NCBI GenBank assembly: GCA_008802785.1
Contig: VUYT01000029.1
Location: 1-64,000 of the forward strand
DNA from: Symmetrospora coprosmae
Lineage: Eukaryota; Basidiomycota; Cystobasidiomycetes; Symmetrosporaceae
DNA length: 64,000 nucleotides
Reading direction: 5' to 3'
Shown: positions 45,839-58,545 of the stretch, one piece after another
Layout: each line of letters begins with the position of its first letter
Numbering within the stretch: the first letter of the stretch is position 1
The notes under the pieces: generated by a model
What the model was told of the DNA's origin: nothing
What the model saw: the letters and a program-made list of their open reading frames with translations, nothing else
The model's database searches: none
Position numbers and translations under genes: made by a program

Positions 45839-48098
45839 ATGGCCAAAGCACCAAAGACCAAGCAGAACCCTGCCGCGGCTCAGGCCAACAGCAAGGTCAC
45901 CGCCGCTGCTCCCCCCGCCGCTGCTGGAAAATCCAGCAAGAAGGACGGCAAGAAAAAGGCGGCTGCAAAGCCTGCTGCAGAGGCACCTGCTGCAGAGGCA
46001 CCTGCTGCTCCTGCTGCTGCCGCCAACGGCAAGAAGGACAAGAAGTCCAAGGCCGCCCCGGCGCCCGCTCCCGCTCCCGTCAAGGAGGCTTCTTCCTCGT
46101 CCGAGGACAGCTCCGATGACGACGACAGCAGTGACGAGGAGGAGGCAGCTCCCGTCGCAGCTGCAAAGGAGGTAGCGACAAAGGCAAAGAAGGCGACTCA
46201 GGAGTCGGCAAAGGACGCAAAGAAGGTGGCTCAGGAGACGGCAAAGGCCACCACCGCAAAGGCCGCAAAGAAGACCCAGGAGACGGCTCAGGCTGTTGCC
46301 GCAAAGGCAGAGGAGGCGGAGACCAGCGAAGGGACCTCGTCCGAATCGTCTTCTGACGATGAGGAGGAGGCTGCCCCAGCACCCAAGGGCAAGGCTGCCG
46401 CACCTGCTGCCGCAAAGGAGGAGAGCTCTGATGACGATAGCAGCGACGACGACTCGTCGTCTGACGAGGAGGTGTGTCACTGCTTGTGTGCCCTTCATTG
46501 CTGCTCGCGAGACGCTGACTTTCACCAAATCTTCTCACCTCAGACCAAGCCCGTCGTTGCACCCGCAGCAAAGGCCGTCAACAACGCCGCCACAAACGTC
46601 GCTGAGACCACCAAGAAGGCAGGCAAGCAGGCAAAGGAGGCCGTCGTCAACACTGCCGCCGCCGCAAAGAAGGGAGCCAAGGAGACTGTTAAGGCTGCAG
46701 CCGAGAAGGTCGAGGCGGCTGTTGAGGAGAGCAGCGACGACAGTGACGACAGCGATGACAGCAGTGACGATGATGACAAGGTGTGTAGTTGAGGGTTGCG
46801 TCTCGTTGGGTCGGCCGGGCTGCAGAGAGTGCCGCTTAATGAGCGTGTCCTCTTTTTCTTCCCCATCAGCCTGCCGCAACGGAGGCAAAGACGGGAGCCA
46901 AGCGAGCTGTCGAGGAGGACGACTCTTCCGACAGCTCGGATGATGACGAGGTCAGCTACGTCTTCTCGATTACAGCCCTGCCCTCTAGGGTTGTACCTGC
47001 ATGGTTATCTCGATCACGAAGCTGACTTTTCCGTCTCCTTCAACCAACCACCAGGACTCGGACACTGAGATGGCCGACGCTTCTGCACCTGCCAAATCAG
47101 CTGCACCACCCGCAAAGAAGGCTAAGATGGACGCGCCTGCCGACCCCGACGCGACAAAGACCATCTACGTTGGCGGTCTGCCCTGGTCAGTCGACGAGGC
47201 GGCGCTCAAGGAAAAGTTTGCCGAGTTTGGCGAGGTCGAGGGCGTGCGCATCATCACGGACCGGATGACGGGCAAGAGCAAGGGATACGGCTACGTCGAC
47301 TTTGCCGACATCGCCGATGCCAAAAAGTCGCTCAGCCTGCACGAGGCCGAGTGGGAGGGCCGATGGATCAAGGTCACGTACTCGCAGCCCAAGGCGCCGC
47401 GCGAGGGCGGGTTCCAGTCAGGCGCGTCGACGCCCAAGCAGTTCAACGACGAGCTGAGCGCGCCGAGCAGCACGCTCTTTGTCGGCAACCTGCCGTTTGA
47501 CGCGAGCGAGGACCAGGTGTGGGAGCTCTTCTCCGAGTACGGCAAGGTGTCGAGCGTCCGCCTTCCCACCGACAAGGAGGACGGCCGGCCAAAGGGATTC
47601 GGGTACGTCGAGTTCCTCGATGTCGAGAGCGCGACAAAGGCCGTCGAGCAGGGCCGCAGCGACGAAGGGCTCGAGATCAACGGGCGCAGGAGCAGGCTCG
47701 ACTACTCGCAGCCCAGGCCGCCGCGCGACGGCAACAGCTTTGGGGGCGGACGAGGCGGTGGTTTCGGAGGCGACCGGGGCGGACGTGGTGGTGGCCGCGG
47801 TGGGTTTGGTGGTGACCGTGGCGGGCGCGGCGGCGGACGTGGTGGCTTTGGCGGTGACCGCGGCGGACGCGGTGGTGCGCGAGGTGGTGAGTTGGCTTCT
47901 TGCCTCTGACCTAATCTGTCGTGCTGCTTTCCTGAGCTGATTTTCGCTCCTCTGTCCCTTGTCGTGACCCTCTCAGGCCGTGGTGGACGAGGTGGCGGCC
48001 GCGGTGGTGCCGACGCTGGATGGGGATCGCGCGAAAAGTCTGTCAGGACCGGCGCTGCCCTTCCCGGGCAGGGCAAGAAGATGACATTTGACGACTAA
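45839..48098 (+). CDS. NSR1: Nucleolin-like nucleolar RNA-binding protein (Nsr1/Gar2 type)
   Basis: A nucleolar protein for pre-rRNA processing and small-subunit assembly. The N-terminal half is Lys/Ala-rich with at least four Ser/Asp/Glu blocks (SSSSEDSSDDDDSSDEEE and similar), the casein-kinase-type acidic stretches of nucleolins. Two RRMs follow: RRM1 with TIYVGGLPWSVDEAALKEKF and KGYGYVDF (47160-47390), and RRM2 with TLFVGNLPFDASEDQVWELF and KGFGYVEF (47470-47715). The tail is a long RGG box (GRGGGRGGFGGDRGGRGG) split by an intron at about 47886-47976, ending KKMTFDD with the stop at 48096-48098. Other introns fall at about 46472-46543, 46781-46869 and 46950-47053, several within acidic blocks. 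About 630 residues, longer than yeast Nsr1 (414) because of the Ala/Lys repeats. Confidence 0.95.
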
Positions 48099-48597
48099 GC
48101 GTTGTCGCGTCTTCATTCGGCAGCAGAGAGTACGCTTGGCGAGCTGGCATCCGACCCGACCTGACCCAAAAGTAGCGGGAAGGCGGACATGGGGCCTTGA
48201 TGGATCATGCTTCCGCCTTCCCATTCAGGCTACACTCGACCCTTGAGAGCCATGCGAGGCCGCATGCTCGCACTTAATGGACGTCCCTTGTCGTTCACGA
48301 TACGATACCCCTTCTTGACCGCACCAGCACCCGCGCCCGCGCCCTCCTCTGTGGCGCTCGTTTCCGCACGCGGCGCATGTATTGTAGCATCAGAGAGATC
48401 GATAGTAGAGGAGTGAATCATAATCACGCGTCTCGTCAGATGCAGATGACCTTGTCCGAAGTTGCCCTGCACCAAGCTTGCCACTGCCCGGCCTTGCTGG
48501 GTTGGCCTTCAACTGACTGATTGGCACTCGGGGGAACATTGCACATCCGACTGCACGCATAACAGAGAAGCTGCACACACGCAGTTGAGCGCACACG
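48099..48597. other. Intergenic spacer (nucleolin to BSD gene)
   Basis: About 500 bases lie between same-strand genes; no gene, repeat or RNA was recognised. Confidence 0.5.
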
Positions 48598-50721
48598 ATG
48601 GATCTGCACTCTGAATGGGGCTCGACCTCGACGTCGACGCCGACGGCCGAAGGGTCCAGCACGCCAACGACCACTCAAGCTGGAGCGGGGACAGGCGATG
48701 GCACAGGGACGTCTGATGGCACTGCCGGCAAGGCGCCCACACTGGAGCAGGAGCTCGAGCAGATGACTACCCTCGTCTCCGGCATGGGCAAGAACTTTGG
48801 CTCGTACTGGGGCTCCTTCAGGAAGCAGGTGAGTAGCGTACGCGGGGATGGCGCAGGCGCGTCGAGATGCGCACAGGAGCGCGTCACAGAGCTGATGCTG
48901 CTACTGTATCGCTCACTACCCGTGCTCGCGCCATACTCCCTCCGCACCTCATTCTGGTCTCAATCGACGCTCGCAGAGCGCAACAGCCATCAAGCAGTCG
49001 CAGGCCTACGCGACAAGCGCCGCAAAGGACCTGACGCCCTTCCTGGACAAGGCAAAGGCAGAGCTCGACAAGCTCGGAGAACAGGCTCGTGCCTCAGCAG
49101 CTGCTGGACAGGCGGCCTCGACATCGACAGGACTCGTCAACCCGGACGCGCCGGCATTGAGCGTCGCCCGGGAGGATGGAGAGAAGCAGCAGGAGCGGAG
49201 CGAGACGGCCACCGCGGGTACGGACAAGGGCAAGGGGCGTGCATCGGATAACGAGGCCAATCCTGCCACTGGACCAGATGCAGAGAAGGACTCGCAGCGC
49301 CCCGCAGAGATCATCGCAGGCGTCAGCGCAGAGGACGCCGCGGCTGCCATGCGGCGGAGCAGCGATGCCGCGACGGCCTTCTTTGCCCGCATCCAGTCGC
49401 AGCTCTCGTCCAACCCCAACTTTCAGCACTTCCAGCACAATCTGGGCACCATGCAGCAGGACCTGCGCCAGAAGGTCGACTTCAGCAAGATTGACCTGAA
49501 CGAGGCGACCAAGAAGTACGAGGCGGCCATGAACCAGGGAGAGAAGTACTTCAAAGTGGCGAGCAAGGAGCTCACCGAGCTCTTTGGCGAGGCTGTCCGC
49601 ATTGTCCCGCCAGAGGAGGCGGACGGCGCAGGGGCTGGCGCTGGCGCTGGCACGGATGCGGGCGCGGGCACTCGAGGCGCGCTTGTCGGCAAGCAGCAGG
49701 AACGCAGGAAGAAGGAGGCCGCCGTCGCCGCTGCGGGTAGAAAGGAGACGCTCTTGCACCGACTGCGATCGGACCCTGCGATTCTGCTCGTGGATCCGGC
49801 TCAGCCGTCTGACGAGACTGCAGGGACCGAGAAGCGAGACATTGGTGCGGACGCCAACGAGGCTTATATAGCTTTTTGCAAAGCTGTGGAAGAGAAGGGA
49901 GGGTTCGAGGGCGATGTGTGGAAGGCACGCATCAGCTCAGAGCTCGCTACTGAGACAGGACACATCCTACAAGCTACTCACGATAGTCTCGGTGCGTGTG
50001 GAGTCATGCAGCTCACATCTGCACCGCAAACCTGACTGATCGGCCTGCGTCCTTCCCGCACAGTCCCTTCGAGCCTGTCCTCCTCTGCCTTCTGGTCGCG
50101 GTACTTCTTCAGAGTCCAGCAGATTGAAGAGGACGAGGCTCGGCGGAAGGAGATTCTCGAGGGTGGGCGCTACCTGCTGTTTCAATAGCGCACTGCACGC
50201 CTTGGCTGACCGACTTCCCCGCTGCCATATCTTCGCTGACAACAGGCGCGACGCAAGAGCAGGACGAGGAGGAATTCAACTGGGACATGGAAGACGAGTC
50301 TGCCTCGTCTGTCCTGGGCGACGACAAGGTTGTGGACGCACCCTCTGTGGCTGACAAGCCGACCAAGTCATCTGACGAGTTCCTGCAGAAGACGCCAAAG
50401 TCGCATTCAAGTGCTACGCTGCCCAAGCCGACAGAGTCGTCTGCCTCGTCTGACGTCGACGACGCCTGGGGCGAGGCGGACCCAAACGATGTAGGCGATG
50501 ACAAGGCGGCGCCATCTGTAGCTGCCACGAGCACAGCAAAGGAGGCCAGCCCCCGCAACTCGAGTGAGGAAGGCGGGACCAGCACGGGTTCCAGCTATGA
50601 CATTGTGTCCAGAACGAGTGGCAGCCCCAAGCTTGAGAAGAAGGAGTCGGCCGCCACGCTGGGAGCACCGGCGAAGAAGCCGCAGCAGGACGACGAGGAT
50701 GATGACAGTGATTGGGAATGA
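48598..50721 (+). CDS. BSD-domain protein (SYAP1/Dos2-like)
   Basis: BSD domains are small three-helix modules ending in an F-W pair, found in TFIIH subunits and in SYAP1-like cytoplasmic proteins. Here the domain lies at about residues 390-460 (49900-50160): VWKARISSELATETGHILQA, HDSLVPSSLSSSAFWSRYFF and RVQQIEEDEARRKEILEG, with the FW signature present. Upstream are a short region GMGKNFGSYWGSFRKQ typical of the SYAP1-like N-terminus and an amphipathic helix-rich stretch (QDLRQKVDFSKIDLNEATKK). Downstream is an acidic Ser/Asp-rich tail ending DDDSDWE. About 605 residues in four exons. The long Ala/Ser/Gly linkers are probably disordered. The domain call is firm; the cellular role is not established from the sequence. 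Confidence 0.85.
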
Positions 50722-51120
50722 TGGGACGCTTCGTAGGGACGGCTGTTGGCAAGTATGCTGTTGTATGGCTTTCTGCGGCTTGCGGCTTGAGCTGGACTTG
50801 TCTCCTGTATCGACTGTGAGTCCCGTCACTCTTCCGTGACGCTCCCTCTGTGCTGCTTGCTCGTCCGGATCGGCTGACTGTGCAGACCTCCGTAGCAGCG
50901 TATCCTACTTCTCTACCTTAGACTGTTCCAGTAACTCCAAATCTTCCTTCCTTCCTTCCTCCGCACATCACGACACCCGTTCAATGTCCACACAGTGACC
51001 AAACAATCGGCTCGGTGCCTTGTCTGATCGCCTTGGGTCTTTTCCAAGTCTCACCAGCGTCTCACAAAGGCTTTCATGCTCGCTCTTCTCCTTAGCGTGC
51101 TCTAGCTGCAACAGAAGGCG
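50722..51120. other. Intergenic spacer (BSD gene to amidase copy 1)
   Basis: About 400 bases, C/T-rich towards the right (CTTCCTTCCTTCCT near 50945). No gene was seen. Confidence 0.5.
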
Positions 51121-53428
51121 ATGTCGCTTCCGAGTCTAGATGAGGCGACCTTCGCAGAGCTGCAAGATGGCCTCTCTGCCGGCCTTTTCACCTCCGTCGA
51201 CCTCGTTCAGGTGCCGGGTCGTGTCCTTCATGGGCCGAATCCAGCAATTTCCCTCTGACTTCTCTTCCGACAGGCCTACCTCGCAAGAATCGCAGAAGCC
51301 AATCCTCTCCTGAAAGCCATCATCTCGACCTCGCCCATGGCGCTCCGTCACGCCGCGGAGCTCGACGCGGAGCGGGCGGAGGGCAACGTCCGAGGCATCC
51401 TGCATGGCATCCCTATCGGCGTCAAAGACAATATCGAGACTCGCGCTGAAGATGGCATGGATACCACGGCTGGAAGCTTTGCTCTCAAGGGCGCTGTCCC
51501 TCCCGGCGATGCTGCCGTGATCCAGAACTTACGCGCAGCCGGAGCCATCATCCTTTGTGGGTGTGACCCGCATCTCTCTTGGGCACATTCCGGTGGCGCT
51601 GACAACAGCTTCCGCAGGCAAGACCAACCTCGCGGTTTGGTGGGCATGTCCGCTCACACTCAATTTACTCTCGAGAGCCTGCATTGACAACGATAGCTTC
51701 TCAGGGCAAGCTACAGAGGAGTCGCACCAGGGTAAGATGGCACGATGAATTCGAAGGCGCTATGCGTTGCATTCGAACTGAGTCCTAGCCCGCGTTACAT
51801 GCGCAGAGCTTGGAGCCCCGTCGGTGGTCAATGCACGTAAGGCTGCTTGTCCACCTTGGGTACTAAGCCGAGACGCTGACCAGCCACTTCTCGGTATTGT
51901 TCTAAGCAACCCATACGTGTGCTGACTCCTTTGATGGACGGTCCTTTCACCTTCTCGCTGATAATTCGTCAATGCTCTCTCAGTATCCCAACGGGAGCCC
52001 ATCAGGCTCTTCCTCCGGAAGCGCTGTTTCCGTAGCCACCGGCATGTGCGCGGCTGCATTGGGAACAGAGGCAAGTCTATCTGCTATCGCGCTTTGCTTT
52101 GCACAAGTGGCCCCAGCAGCCTCAGCTGACCTTTTCTGCAGACCAATGGCTCTATCGTTGGTGGGCGCAGCTTGTACCTCGCCCTCTGCTGGAGTTATAC
52201 TGACTATATCGCACACCGTTTTCAGCACCCGCAAACTCTAATGCAGTATGTGGAGTTCGTCCTACAGTCGGACTCGTCTCGCAGGCAGGTGTTATACCCC
52301 TCGCTCGCACGAAGGGTGAGCGTGCCAGGATTGCAGATATAGCTCGCCGATTCCCGTTAATTTTGTCGCTGGTCGTGCAGATACAATCGGACCCATGGCT
52401 CGAACTGTAACAGACGCTGCGCATCTCCTTCAAGCGATGGTCTCCAGCCCAGAAAGTCAGGTGTCCTACACAGACAGCCTCAAGGTTGACGCTCTAGCTG
52501 GGCAATGCATCATCTTCCCGCAGAACCTCACCAATATCGACGACGTGAGCACGGGACGCTCCCGCTAGTACGTCCCGTTGCCGGCCAGCTGATACATCGG
52601 TCTCCGTAGCATCTGGGCGACTACAAGAAAGGGCGTTTCGAAGGGGCTATTCGGACCTTGGAAGAGCTTGGAGCAAAGGTCAAGCGCGTTGATGCCAACA
52701 TAGCAGAATGGCACCCGATCTTGGACGACTGGGACGCTCTTGGCCTCACGGTTGCTACAGAATTCAAGGTGGACCTGGCAGCGCACCTGGCGGACTACAT
52801 CGAGATCCCCTCCGGTGTACGCAACCTTGAGGATCTCATCACTTTCACCAAGAACGACGCCCGAGAGTCCCCGCCTGGATACGAAGGGCAGCCGCGCCTC
52901 GAGGAAGCGACGAGGACGCGAGGCTTGACCGATCCAGCGTACCTCGTGGCCCGTGCCACCCAGGATCGTGTCGGACAGCTCATCGCCGACCTTCTGAACG
53001 AGCACGGCGCCAGTGCGGCCATTATGCCCAACTGGCACACAAGTCTTTGGGCTCAAGCCGGCTGGCCGCAAGTCATCGTCCCGCTCGGCTACTTGCCGTC
53101 TGATTACGGGATCGCGTATTGCGCAGACAAGAATGAAAAGCAGCTGGATGTGCCTCACAACGTGATGAACGTCTTCCCTAATCAGTGAGTCTGGTGCGCA
53201 CGCTTCTGCCTTATTCTTCATGCTGACTACAGCTCTCTTTCCGATAACTCTCGTCTTCCCAGGCCTTTCGGAATCACCTTCGCCGGCGCTGCGCTGAGTG
53301 AGGCAACTCTGCTATCGTACGCCTATGCTTTCGAGCAGGCCACCCATGCCCGGGAGCAGAGCAGGCCGTACACCGAGGCCATGCCCAAGACGCAACTGAA
53401 GGACGTAAGTCAGATTATAAGACAGTGA
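51121..53428 (+). CDS. Amidase-signature family hydrolase, copy 1
   Basis: Amidase-signature enzymes hydrolyse amides through a Ser-cisSer-Lys triad. All three elements are visible: Lys in GIPIGVKDNIETRAEDGMDT, cis-Ser in NGSPSGSSSGSAVSVATGM, and the nucleophile in TNGSIVAPAN. The N-terminus LDEATFAELQDGLSAGLFTS is the usual opening helix pair, and the C-terminal part reads GYEGQPRLEEATRTRGLTDP and WPQVIVPLGYLP. The gene has about twelve exons, including a 22-nt exon (51618-51639) and a 10-nt exon (51907-51916). One intron (52071-52141) starts with GCAAGT, a GC-AG donor, where copy 2 has GT. Reading through after QLKD gives a stop at 53426-53428. About 560 residues. The natural substrate is unknown; it is tandem with 53766-56102. 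Confidence 0.9.
52071..52141 (+). other. GC-AG intron in amidase copy 1
   Basis: The donor reads GAG|GCAAGT and the acceptor CTGCAG, joining GTE to TNGSIV exactly as the GT-AG intron does in copy 2. Confidence 0.8.
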
Positions 53429-53765
53429 ATCTCCGTGCAGATTGTATCGCTTGTCTTGATTGTGACATCACGAAGCTCGACGAGTATCCGAGTACTCAGA
53501 GTGCCTTTGTTCGCCGCCTGTCTTCATATCCGTCTCCGTCTTCCGGAATTGCGCCTGCGCGGCGCGGAGTGACTCAGGGCAGCATCGATATCTATGACTC
53601 GGCTCGCTCTGACTCGAGTCCGCACCTCAATCATCAGATAAAGGCCTTGGCCTGTTGCTTCTCGTCATCTTCGTCCCCCTTACCCCTTCACAGTCACCCG
53701 ACGAAGCTCCTCACATCGCTATCGCCTCTTCTCATATCGTTGTCGCTGCACACATCTCGTGTGGT
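53429..53765. other. Spacer between the two amidase copies
   Basis: About 340 bases with C/T-rich stretches before the second start; no gene was seen. Confidence 0.5.
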
Positions 53766-56102
53766 ATGCACACCGTGTCCCTGCCCAATCTCGATGAAGC
53801 GACTCTCACCGAGCTGCAGGATGGCCTCTCCGCGGGCTTCTTCACCTCAGTCGATCTCGTCAAGGTGCCGGTCTCCGTAACTGATCGACCCCGGCCGGCG
53901 CCCTCTTGCTAATTGTATGATTTCCAACAGGCGTACTTGGCAAGAATTGCCGAGGCCAACCCGCTCCTTAAGGCTGTCATCTCGACCACGCCGACTGCGC
54001 TCGAGCACGCGGCGGAACTGGACGCAGAACGTCAAGCGGGACGCATTCGAGGAATGCTGCACGGCATACCGATTGGCGTCAAGGACAACATCGCCACGCG
54101 CATTGAAGACGGCATGGACACCACCGCTGGCAGCTTTGCCCTTCAAGGCGCGGTCCCGCCCGGCGATGCTGGTGTAGTCACAAATCCTCGCGCGGCTGGT
54201 GCCATCGTTCTGTGTGAGGATCACTGCCCTAGGTTTGAGCCGGAGAGCTCGTTAACGTTTGTCTTGCAGGCAAGACGAACCTGTCTGTTTGGTAAGTATC
54301 ATTGCCATTCACGCCAACGCACTGCTGAACATACGGACTGAAGTCGATAACATTGACAGGGCAAACTACAGAGGCGTAGCACCAGGGTGGGATCTACAGA
54401 GCCATGTACAACTCTCCATCAGAGCTGAATCTCGCTCTCTGTCTGCGGTCCAGGGCCTGGAGCCCTGTCGGCGGTCAATGTACGTAGGGATGTTTGCTGA
54501 TGGGCGACCCTCGTTTCATGAGAGCGATCCGAACTGATAGACAGCTGTCCTTGACTCTTCAGCAACCCATACGTGAGGCTGCTCGTTCCAACGCCTTGGG
54601 TCTAGCTGATAGCCCGCGAGCATCTGTTCCCAGCTCCCAAACGGCAGCCCCTCGGGCTCGTCATCGGGGAGTGCTGTGGCTGCAGCAGTAGGCCTGTGCG
54701 CGGTGGCGCTAGGCACAGAGGTAAGCCTATATCGCCAGTCAAGCCGAAAGCCTGCACGTCGTGTCGTCTGACGCGTCTGCAGACCAATGGCTCTATTGTC
54801 GGTGACTACAGTCTTGTCCTCTGACCCTGGGTCAATACATCAAGCCGTGCTGATGGCGCCGTTTCCAGCTCCCGCAAACTTCAATGCACTCTGTGCCGTC
54901 CGCCCTACTGTCGGTCTTGTGTCGCAGGCAGGCGTTGTGCCCATCACTCATACCAAAGGTGAGCGCAGGGAGTACTGCACTCTCTCTTGCTCTCTGGCTA
55001 ACATCTGCCCATCATGCGGCCCCATGCGTCCTGCACGGATGTTTCCAGATACCGTTGGGCCGATGGCGCGGTCCGTCATAGATGCTGCTCACCTGCTACA
55101 AGCGATGGTGTCTGGCGGCAAAGTTCAGGATGAGTACGTAAGCGGCCTCGAAGCAAACGCTCTAAATGGGCAGCGTCTTATCGTCCCTCAGAATCTCTGG
55201 CAATGGAATGCTCACCCAGATGGCGACTACGTGAGCAAGTGGCGCCTTGAGCAACACCCGTCGTGCTTCTACTTCCTACTGACACCGCTCTCAGTACCTG
55301 GGCGATCACAAGAAAGCCTGTTTCGAGGAAGCCCTTAGCACCTTGCAGGAACTTGGGGCGAATGTTCAGCACGTTGACGTCGACAAGGCCGAGTGGAACA
55401 TGATACTGAAAGACTGGGGCGCTCTCGGCCTCACGGCCAGCACGGAGTTCAAGGCAGACCTCGAAACCCATCTGAGGGAGTTCATCGACATCCCTTCCGG
55501 CGTTCGCAGTCTGGACGACCTCATCACCTTCACCAAGAACGACGTGCGAGAGTCTCCGCCAGGGTACGAGGGGCAGCCGCGTTTCGAAAAGGCTTTGAAG
55601 ACTCGAGGCATGACCGATCCAGCGTATATCGCGGCCAGAGCAAATCAAGACCGTGCGGGCCGGCTCATTGCCGACCTCTTGAGCGAGCACAGTGCCAGCG
55701 CGGCCATCATGCCCAATTGGCAGACGGGTCTCTGGGGTCAGGCCGGCTGGCCTCAGGTCATTGTTCCCCTCGGCTACTTGCCAGCCGGCCATCGCGTCAC
55801 AAGGTGTGAAGATCTGAACGAGAGACGGCTGGACTTACCGCACAATGTGCTAAGCGTCTTCCCGAACCAGTAGGTCGCCCGCGTCCTCTCCTTCTGAACA
55901 CAGCTGAGTTCCACTCGATCTTCGCATCGTCAGACCCTTTGGTATCACCTTCGCTGGTGCTGCTCTGACTGAGGCGACTTTGCTATCGTACGCCTATGCC
56001 TTCGAACAGGCCACCCAGGTCCGGAAGCAGAGCAGGCCGTACGCCGAGGCCATGCCGAAGACGCAGCTGAAGGATGTCATAGAGCCGAAGTGCGCCGCTT
56101 GA
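53766..56102 (+). CDS. Amidase-signature family hydrolase, copy 2
   Basis: This paralogue of the preceding gene is also a Ser-cisSer-Lys amide hydrolase. The triad elements are GIPIGVKDNIATRIEDGMDT (Lys), NGSPSGSSSGSAVAAAVGL (cis-Ser) and ETNGSIV (nucleophile). It shares LDEATLTELQDGLSAGFFTS, ARIAEANPLLKAVIST, GYEGQPRFEKALKTRGMTDP and FGITFAGAALTEATLLSYAY with copy 1. The micro-exon structure is the same, with a 22-nt exon at 54270-54291 and a 10-nt exon at 54563-54572. The start at 53766 gives a three-residue longer N-terminus than copy 1. The end, QLKDVIEPKCAA, differs from copy 1. About 560 residues. I see no disabling change, so both copies look functional. Confidence 0.9.
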
Positions 56103-56219
56103 GAGGAATCTGATGTACACGCAAATATACAGGTTGTGTGGATGCTTGCTGGCCTGTACTCTTAGTCTATACTCATACGAGCTATCATCTTGTCATGCTG
56201 CAATCGCGACCGCATGGCG

Positions 56220-57974
56220 TCAGATGATTCTTCCAATACGCACGCCGCTCGCTAACTCTACTACACGCGGAGGTAGACGCACCGTGGTATACGACTGGAT
56301 GGGCGACTTTGTCGTGCTCGCCAGCGTGTCTGTCGACGTCGCTGCGCTGCTCAGGTTGAGGTGCATATCGGTGAGCGTGTGCGTCGGCCGGCGCGCGTGG
56401 TGCGAGTGCAGGTGCTGCTTGAGGCCCTTGTCGAAATTTCTCAGACACCGGATCGCAAATGCGAATGTTGCGATGAGGAGGAGGAGCGAGAGGGCGGCTA
56501 GCATCGCAGCGATTAGCAGGTCGGTCAGCATGTTACCAAGCCGCATCGTGTCTCCCACTGCAGTGCAGTAATGGCGCAAGACTCTGCCACTTACAGAAGA
56601 CGGTGAGCGATTTGTAGACCAGCCGGTAAGGGCCTTCTTTCTCCTGATACATGCGGAAGAGCTGTTCCGCAGGCACGATCGGAGGCGTTGGCTCAGCCTG
56701 CTGTCTACGCCTGCTACGCGACCCAGCTACGTGCAGAAAGCACACCTTGAATGTGAAGAAGCCAGCGGCGCCCACGCACGTTGCGAGCACGCCGTACATG
56801 ATTCTGCGGCTCTCTTGGCGGACGGCGTAGAATGCCGTGTAAAGCAGGATGAACGATATTGGCACGGCTGCGAGAGTCAGGTAGCGCTGTAGAGAGGGTG
56901 AAATCGAGCCGAGCGGTTCAGCTTGGTTGACTATTCTGGCCCAACTGCGCATGCGATGCTCACCTCGAGTGCCGACTGATCCAAGACCAGCAGGACGAAC
57001 TGGAGGGAAAAAGCCGAAAAGAAGAAGAAGTCGAATTTGAGTATGCAGATGAAGACTGGCAGCGGGCACGATTTCAAACAGCAACGATGCATCGCAGATG
57101 CATGCACCATGCGGAGTCAGCTCGGTCGTTCTGTCCGTCTCTGCCCGCCCGTCGACTTGATACACATACCCTGGTAGTTGATGAACATGCGCTTCATTGC
57201 TCGGTCCGCCCCCAGCCGCTTGAAAATTTGCCAACCGATGAGCTTGTAGATGTACCAGCTGAGTATGCAGAAAACAACCTCTGCTGCTGCGATAATGCCC
57301 GGGATGACGCTGACGAGGACGAGCGAGGTGGCGTCGAGGGCGTTGTCCTCGAGCGTGTCGAAGGCATCTTTGATTTCTTGGATCTGGATGACGGCGTACA
57401 CGAGGAAGGCGAGGTTGAATAGGCACAACCCGAATATCTGGTGTGTGCGGTGGATGTCGGTTCACATGGGTGTCAGCTCGCTCGAATGACTAAGCTGCGC
57501 AAAGCAAGCAATCAATTTACGGACCTGGATGACGTTCCTGTTATACACTGCTTCCCAAGCCATAAAGCATTGAAAAAGATGGGCAAGGACAAAGATTGCG
57601 AGGTAGACGGGCAGCGCTGTCCGCTCGTCTGGGGTGTCTTTCCGGAAGACGTCTGCAAAGAATTCGAATTTTGCGAGGATGAGCGATTCTGTGAGACAGA
57701 GCGGAGATGTCACAATGTCGGTGGGCATAAGAAGAAAAGGAGAGAGCGAGGAAGGTGAGTGCGGGTAGGATGGATAGGTCGGGACATGTTTGGCACGTGA
57801 GCCAGAGGCGCCGCAGCCTGGACGCGCTCGCTCGCCCAAGAGAAGCAGGAACGCACCAATTGTGATGTCGCCAATGGCCTCTACGAGCCCTACGAGGAGG
57901 TACGCTCGGAGGATGTTGCTCGAGGGCCAGAGGTCGTGCCAGCGCACCCGGCGGACGGTCGGGCTAATAAGCAT
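56220..57974 (-). CDS. UPF0658 family Golgi membrane protein
   Basis: A multi-pass membrane protein of a fungal family (S. pombe C1952.10c group) placed in the Golgi; its biochemical role is unknown. From the ATG at 57974 the chain reads WHDLWPSSNILRAYLLVGLV. The diagnostic block comes next: KFEFFADVFRKDTPDERTAL, PVYLAIFVLAHLFQCFMAWE and NRNVIQIFGLCLFNLAFLVY. Further membrane segments are VLVSVIPGIIAAAEVVFCIL, FDFFFFSAFSLQFVLLVL, YLTLAAVPISFILLYTAFYA and MYGVLATCVGAAGFFTFKVC. The cytosolic C-terminus (stop at 56220-56222) is His/Ser/Thr-rich. About 430 residues over about seven exons. An internal Met start is used because the upstream frame has no ATG. Confidence 0.86.
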
Positions 57975-58545
57975 CGATGCCGCGCGTTCGTTCTTGTCGT
58001 TCAACAGCGAGCGGGATGGAGCCAGGCCAGATCAGACCAGACGCTAGGGATGGTTTCAAGATGGGCGGACGAGCGAGAGCTGCGTGCAGTGTGGGTTGGT
58101 TTGCGCTATGCTTTGCCCCGTGCGCCGTGCTGTGGCTGCTAGACGCGCCTGCGATGCGGTGCGGTGTGGACCGAGTTGGCGTGCCCGTGCTTGGTCAGAG
58201 ACGCGCTGGCTGGGTCAATGATGTCGCCCGTCCAGCACGGGAGGCGCAACGCGGTTATCCGTCTGCTATGCCTGTCAGTGTGATATATGCCACCGTCTCT
58301 CTGTCTGATGCTGGCGTCCGGGCAAGGTGTTGAGCACCGTGCTCGAGCCAGATCCCTCTTGGCTTCACACCATTTGCGTTGTACAACACAGGTTAGCATC
58401 ACAACCCTACGTGATCTACGTGATACAAGGCCATGCGCGAGACAGGCACGGCGGAGGAGGAAGAGGAAGAGCGAGCAGGCTGCCTGCTATGTGACGCCCG
58501 AGACAGGACGCGGAGGGTCTAGCGCACGGCACGCCCGCCCCGAGT
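57975..58545. other. Intergenic spacer upstream of the UPF0658 gene
   Basis: About 570 bases lie between the UPF0658 start and the stop of the HNH gene, both minus strand. No gene was seen. Confidence 0.5.
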
